Below, piece by piece: positions 59,181 through 64,000 of a stretch of 64,000 nucleotides of DNA; position 1 is the first letter of the stretch, and the number at the start of each line of letters is the position of its first letter. The stretch is from Dryas octopetala (taxonomy: Eukaryota > Streptophyta > Magnoliopsida > Rosales > Rosaceae). The stretch lies in the NCBI GenBank assembly GCA_963921425.1, contig OY992838.1:4898001-4962000 (forward strand), read 5' to 3'. The notes beneath the pieces are model-generated. The model worked only from the letters and a program-made list of their open reading frames with translations, made no database searches and had not been told where the DNA came from. A program made the translations under genes and the position numbers.

Positions 59181-61262
59181 ACGTCTAGTTAAATAAAACT
59201 CCTGTATAGAATCATTACCTCCAGTCCAAACCTGCATTCTAGCCAAATCACTCTTCCATTGTCCATTTGTCTAACTAAAACTGCATCCCTCTCTCTAAAT
59301 TATAGTAGAGGATGTATTAATTGGGTATACAAAAAACACAAAATAATTGACAAAATAGATGTTTAAATCATCATGAAAAGAATATAAAATGCCTTAAGAG
59401 TCCCCAACAGTATCCTCAAACATGAGGAACACAGATACTCTTTTTGAAGCTTTGAAGAAAAAATTGCAAGTGACTAATAAAACAAGCCTATCTGTTCTTT
59501 AGCATTGAACCTACCATTAATTTATATTCAAAAATACTCAACCCAAGTATCTCAAACATGTCCATAGAAGAAACTGCCAAAAGAATTTCGTCACTAATTT
59601 TTTCAATTTCTCTATGCCACACAAAATATACAAAAAGTATGGTATTCCTAATTTTAATTTCCATGTGTTGTGCAACTCCCAAAATAAAAAAGATGTGCAA
59701 TTTTCACTTCCCTAATTTTCTATGCTGCATAACACCTACAAAGTATAGTACGTGTATCTAATTTTTTCCATATGAGAACCAAGAGGATGCAACAAAATCT
59801 GCAAAACAACAAAACTTGCTCAATTGTCTAATTCTTTGCCTCATTCTTTATCTTGTGAAAAAACACTGGTTCCTCCTATTGGTTCCTACAAAATCCAACC
59901 ACAAGTTAATATAAAAAAATTAACATGACATGACAAATTCTAGTGCACATTTGAGTGAAAGACATGTTCTTTGAGGAGCACCACTAAAATGCTGGCATCA
60001 AAATTTTCAAGAGTTGAAAATGGTATATTGGAAAACATATATATAGGATTCCTAATAGAGACATAAGAGAACTAAACTCCATGCCAAGGATATCCAATTC
60101 TCAGTTTTTTCTTGACTGCATGTCTTTATTTGATTTACCCAAATCATTAGCAAGTAAATGAGTCACATTGGAACTCACCTTGCACATCATGGGCTTTGAC
60201 ATCAGTAAATGACTCACTTCTTATACTTTCACAATCCTTGTTCTTCATTGATCTACAATTAATAGAGTTAACCAATTTGAACCAAACTATTATATAATCA
60301 TATATTAAATCAAACACAATCCAGTAAAATTGTAATCCAAAAGATCCTATAAAATTCTAATACAAATTAACTTAACATCAAAACAGGACAAAAAGACATA
60401 ATGAGAATACTGCAAACAAAAAAAGAAAAGGATATATGATGCATAAAAGTTGCAGCATATGTTTTCATAAAAATTGCACCAATCAAACAATTAGTTATCT
60501 AATTCGAGTTCCAGAGTCACTACAATTACAAACCAAAGGATTTCTAATAAAAAGATAAATTGTTAAACCTATTAAAGAAATATAAATGATAAAAAAATTA
60601 CAGGAAAAATTTGGAAAATAAAAAAAATTATATATAGGAAAGTCCAGAATAGCTAGAAAAAAAAAAAAAAAGCAAAATTCTTTGAGTTTTCTTCTACTTG
60701 CATGAAAGGGTCAGATGCATAACATTATTGAAGCAATTGCATTGACAAAATATGTGGATTGAAACTTGAAAAAGGCTCAAGAAGACCAGATTAGAGAATA
60801 ATAAATCAAAAAATCTTGGGTAATTCAATTTCTCTCAGACAGAAAACAGAGCAAATTGTAAAACCCCAATTAGTCCTCAAACTCACATGCCTTGTACTAA
60901 CCATCCACTGCGAAATTGACTAAGAAACCATAAAATTAAAATTTTCAGTAGTGATCAAGATCGCCGGTGGTGAAGCTCGCCGCCCAGTCACGGTGAAGAT
61001 CGCCACCCAGTCAAGGCCAAGCACTGTTGGACAACAGTGAAGAACGTGGAAAACAAAAAAGCCATTTTGAGAAACCTTAACCGAGGTATCTTAAAAAATA
61101 AAATAAAAAAAGATTTTAACTAGGGTAAAAAGTTAAATCAACAAAAAAATATTTGGGTTAAGAGTTGTTGGGCCTAAAAAAATAATAAAAATGCGTGTGA
61201 CTGAGAGAAATATGAAATTCCTCCTACTATCATGGACTGAGAGAAGTATTGTCTTATTATAT

Positions 61263-61615
61263 ATATAAGGAAAATGCTATATATCTTCTTTATCGATTTT
61301 TTTCTTTATTATTTTAATTTTACAATGTAAATTTATGATTGGAACAGTTTATTTTTTAGATCTAATTATGAAAATCATCTCTGTAAAAAATAATCAAATA
61401 AGAAATCATTTGGTTATGTAATTATGAGTAATTTAATTCACCGTTTATTTATTTAATAACGATTTAGTTGATTTTTTACAGAGATAATTTTCAAAAATTA
61501 TCTAAAAAATGTACGATTTCGATTATAAAAATATACTGTGTAACAAAAATAATAAAAAGAAAAATCAATAGAAAAAGTGAATTGAAAAAAGTGGATAACA
61601 TTTCCTTTATATAAT
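61263..61615. mobile_element. MITE with AAGGAAAATGCTAT ends
   Basis: AAGGAAAATGCTATATATCT at the left pairs with the right end in reverse (AAAGGAAATGTTATCCACTT). A further inverted core (TTTTTTAGATCTAATTATGA against its diverged complement near 61500) contains GGAACAGTTTATTTTTTAGA. Confidence 0.75.
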
Positions 61616-61821
61616 ATAATTTTATTTGCAGATGAAAAGGATGAGACCATGAGAGTGGAACTCTAAATATAAAATAGTCTATCATTAAAGCTAGCTATAG
61701 AAACTCGACTTAATAGGACCGATTTTTGATGTCTCCAAACAAAACAATTGGACGCTAGAGATTAAAACAAAATATTTATTGAATTGCTCCCAAGATGACA
61801 AAGGCCAACCTGATTAAGAAG

Positions 61822-61944
61822 TATTATGTGGTCTAAATTTTTTATTTTTTTTTTGAGTTTGGGGGAGGAGAATCGAACTTGAGTGTAGAGTAGATAATTT
61901 CACGGCCTTTTAAATTTGCTACCCAACAACTGCTATTATGTGGT
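61822..61944 (-). mobile_element. tRNA-derived SINE with 11-base target duplication
   Basis: Minus-strand body 61933-61833 (101 bases) has a box A-like GGGTAGCAAATTTAAAAGG, a box B-like AAGTTCGATTCTCC, and an A-rich 3' end (T-run on the plus strand). Perfect direct repeat TATTATGTGGT flanks it (61822-61832 and 61934-61944). Confidence 0.82.
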
Positions 61945-61966
61945 TTGATTTGCTATATATAGTTAA

Positions 61967-62587
61967 GGGAAAAATTTACAAATAGGACACATACTTTGAT
62001 GGTTGTTTCATTTCAGGACATTAATTTTGATTCGTATTAATGAAGGACACATACTTTTATTTTGTGTCAATTAAGAACCCTGTTTTATCTCAACTTTGGC
62101 CTGACATTGGACCCATCAAAATTCTACCAAATTTAGCAAACTTATACTTGGTTTAAAGCTATGCATCTCCTTTTTACAACCATATAAAGATCATTCAAAT
62201 CAGACATATACAATCCAGATAATTGACCCAAAAGTCGGGTACCCGAAAATGTCCAATTGAACCTCTGAAAAAAAATTTGGAAAATCGGACAGTTTCGAGT
62301 ACCCTACTTTGGAGCCGATTATCTGGAGTTGTAGAGATCTGATTTAGGTAATCTTTATATGGTTGTAAAGAGAAGATGCATATTTTTAAACCCAATATAA
62401 TTTTTCTGAATTTGGTGGAGTTTTGATAGGTCCAACATCGGCCCAAAGTTGAGATAAAAACTGAAAAAAAATATGATCCTTAATTGATACAAAATAAAAA
62501 TATGTGTCCTTCATTAACACAAATCAAAATTAATGTCTTAAAATAAAATAATCATTAAAATATATGTTCTGTTTGTCAATTTTTCCC
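61967..62587. mobile_element. Mutator-type MITE with 9-base target duplication
   Basis: A 621-base element; left end GGGAAAAATTTACAAATAGG pairs with the right end in reverse (GGGAAAAATTGACAAACAGA). Perfect direct repeat TATAGTTAA at 61958-61966 and 62588-62596. Its centre is itself palindromic (TATAAAGATCATTCAAATCA against the complement of TAATCTTTATATGG) and matches the cores of the 39.8 and 53.8 kb elements. The left duplication begins 13 bases after the SINE's right repeat. Confidence 0.92.
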
Positions 62588-63403
62588 TATAGTTAATTGG
62601 TGAACGAATATTTAAACATGTCTATGTATGGTACTTATAACTAAGATAACTTATTTTATATCTTCACTGAATATACTCATATATGCATGCCAAAAGGCAA
62701 TAGATGAAATAATTAATATTATATAACTTAATTGTAAAAGGTCATGATCATCTAACTATATCATGACCTTAGCAAAAAGCCACGTTTAACCTCATTAGCA
62801 CAACAATTAAAGTTTCTTTCTTAAGACATTTCTTATATATGCCCAATAAAGGATATACCAATAATTTTCAAGTTTGTAGTTTATTTTATAATGAAATTAC
62901 AAATATCTTCAATGAAATATCTTGGCCGGCAGCCCTAATAAAGGGAGCCTTACGTGAGAGGGTCCTTAGAGGAGAATTGGAATTAGGGTCACTAAATTAT
63001 TTATTTATTTTTTATCAAATAGTGTGTCAATACATATGTTATTATTTGGGGCTTAAATTTAAATAAATGAATAATATTGCACATCATTTGACAAACAAAA
63101 TTTAGTAAATAAATTTGATGAGTATAAGTTTACTAGTACTTTATAATTAACATGATATATTATGCATGTTTATCAAACTTGCGGCAATAAATTAACAATA
63201 TTTACAACTAATACGACAAATTAGATATGTGTCTCTAGAAAATAACTTGCATGTTCTTGTCACAGGGACAGACTGGTGTCACAAAGAGAGAAAAAGAGGA
63301 CAAGAGAGAGAAATAGAAAGGGAGAGAGAGAGAGAAAAAAAGGGGAGGATAGGGATATGCAAGTCCTCTTCGTGTTTCTAAATATGACGAAAGGATAAAG
63401 ATC

Positions 63404-63551
63404 CCCTACCAATTTTTTCTACTATGATTTGTACAAGGCTAAAATTTTAGTCATTGAAGAGAGAGTAGAGAGATAAAGAGTAGGGAGAGAAAAAGGAGTT
63501 CAATGGCTAAGATTTTAGCTTTGTACAAAACATTGTAGGAAAATGGGTAAG
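63404..63551. mobile_element. Small foldback element, 148 bases
   Basis: CCCTACCAATTTTTTCTAC and TTGTACAAGGCTAAAATTTT in the left arm match the right arm in reverse over about 55 bases (GTAGGAAAATGGGTAAGG end). The loop is GA-rich. No target duplication resolved. Confidence 0.65.
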
Positions 63552-63801
63552 GAATCATTATCCATGACAAAAGTATGAATGTGTCTATTAAAGTACTCAT
63601 GATCAGCCCACACGGCTACACGTGTTCTTATTTACTACATTTATTTGGGTTAAGTCATACGGCTCATAACACGTATGAGGGGGGCATGTTGATTAAGTGT
63701 CTTATATTGAAAATATTGTAAACTATTGCCTTAATATGTAGTGTTATGGAAGAAAACTATTGCCATTTAATTTGGGACCAAAAAAATATACATAATACTA
63801 G

Positions 63802-63850
63802 GATATCAAATTCAACCTTTCAAAAAAAAAAAAAATGATATCAAATTCAA
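63802..63850. repeat. 14-base direct repeat around CCTTTC plus an A-run
   Basis: GATATCAAATTCAA at 63802-63815 and 63837-63850, separated by 21 bases made of CCTTTC, an A-run and T. Confidence 0.88.
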
Positions 63851-64000
63851 AATGACGATGTGTTAGTATACATATGTTCTTTAACTTTTTCTTTTTTACC
63901 TTATTTCCAAATTCAATTCCTTTTTACTGACTGACCAAATTCAATTTATTTTAAATCATTTTATAAAAATGGAACTTCATTTGTAAGCAATAAATATAGT

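Larger units (their letters stand above)
55845..64000. other. Gene-poor right end
   Basis: No convincing gene in 8.1 kb. The longest frame, 122 codons at 58021-58389 (plus), has no domain, mixed composition and no clear promoter. Contents are MITEs at about 56098-56493, 56680-57055, 61263-61615, 61967-62587 and 63404-63551, a SINE at 61822-61944, a 104-base tandem duplication at 58453-58633, and two poly-A footprints (59127-59180 and 63802-63850). The stretch 60950-61020 is locally GC-rich with a repeated GCCCAGTCA-type motif but no frame. Confidence 0.6.

Noticed and set aside
60950-61030. Local GC-rich patch with repeated GCCCAGTCA-type motif
   Set aside because: Looked like a coding remnant, but no frame or splice pattern extends it.

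Overview
The window is nuclear DNA from a flowering plant, most probably a eudicot with a compact, gene-dense euchromatin. The evidence is AT-rich spacers, short GT-AG introns, plant-only protein families (MIZU-KUSSEI 1-like, DUF1645, phytocyanin, R2R3-MYB, MIP1/DUF547, clade II serine carboxypeptidase-like), many short inverted-repeat transposons, and TATA boxes about 90-140 bases before start codons. Protein style reminded me of woody rosids such as Rosaceae, but the sequence alone does not prove that. No operon, CRISPR, viral or bacterial content was seen.

Layout: (1) 1-3250, minus: 5' part of a secreted serine carboxypeptidase-like gene that runs off the left edge. (2) 3.3-9.9 kb: spacer with a 650-base Mutator-type foldback element. 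(3) 9889-13403, plus: 11-exon MIP1-type leucine zipper/DUF547 gene. (4) 13.4-20 kb: spacer with inverted-repeat elements. (5) 19976-21103, plus: intronless DUF1645 gene with a glutamine run. (6) 23372-28436, minus: 18-exon prolyl-oligopeptidase-family (S9) peptidase, reconstructed in full with its catalytic triad. (7) 31750-32454, plus: intronless MIZU-KUSSEI 1-like gene. (8) 32.5-41 kb: transposon-rich spacer. (9) 41049-41789, plus: intronless R2R3-MYB of the MYB44/73/77 type. (10) 42.6-43.8 kb: purine/pyrimidine-biased microsatellite block. (11) 44937-45619, minus: phytocyanin that has lost copper ligands. (12) 47016-47387, minus: small single-pass membrane protein. (13) 47.9-48.8 kb: hAT-type element with an exact 8-base target duplication. 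(14) 51651-51851, plus: 66-residue protein. (15) 54963-55844, plus: 293-residue protein with an N-terminal myristoylation/palmitoylation signature. (16) 55.9-64 kb: no convincing gene, many inserted elements.

The genes are independent single loci and I see no pathway cluster. The most notable content is the mobile DNA. Four long-inverted-repeat elements have exact 9-base target duplications, and a related element sits between two copies of a roughly 92-base flank. Two very short tRNA-like SINEs have 11-12 base target duplications. Four tiny insertions (10-23 bases, mostly an A-run) are each bracketed by perfect 14-16 base direct repeats and look like remnants of extremely truncated retroposition. 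Exon boundaries were read by eye from GT-AG sites and reading-frame continuity; every junction listed keeps frame.
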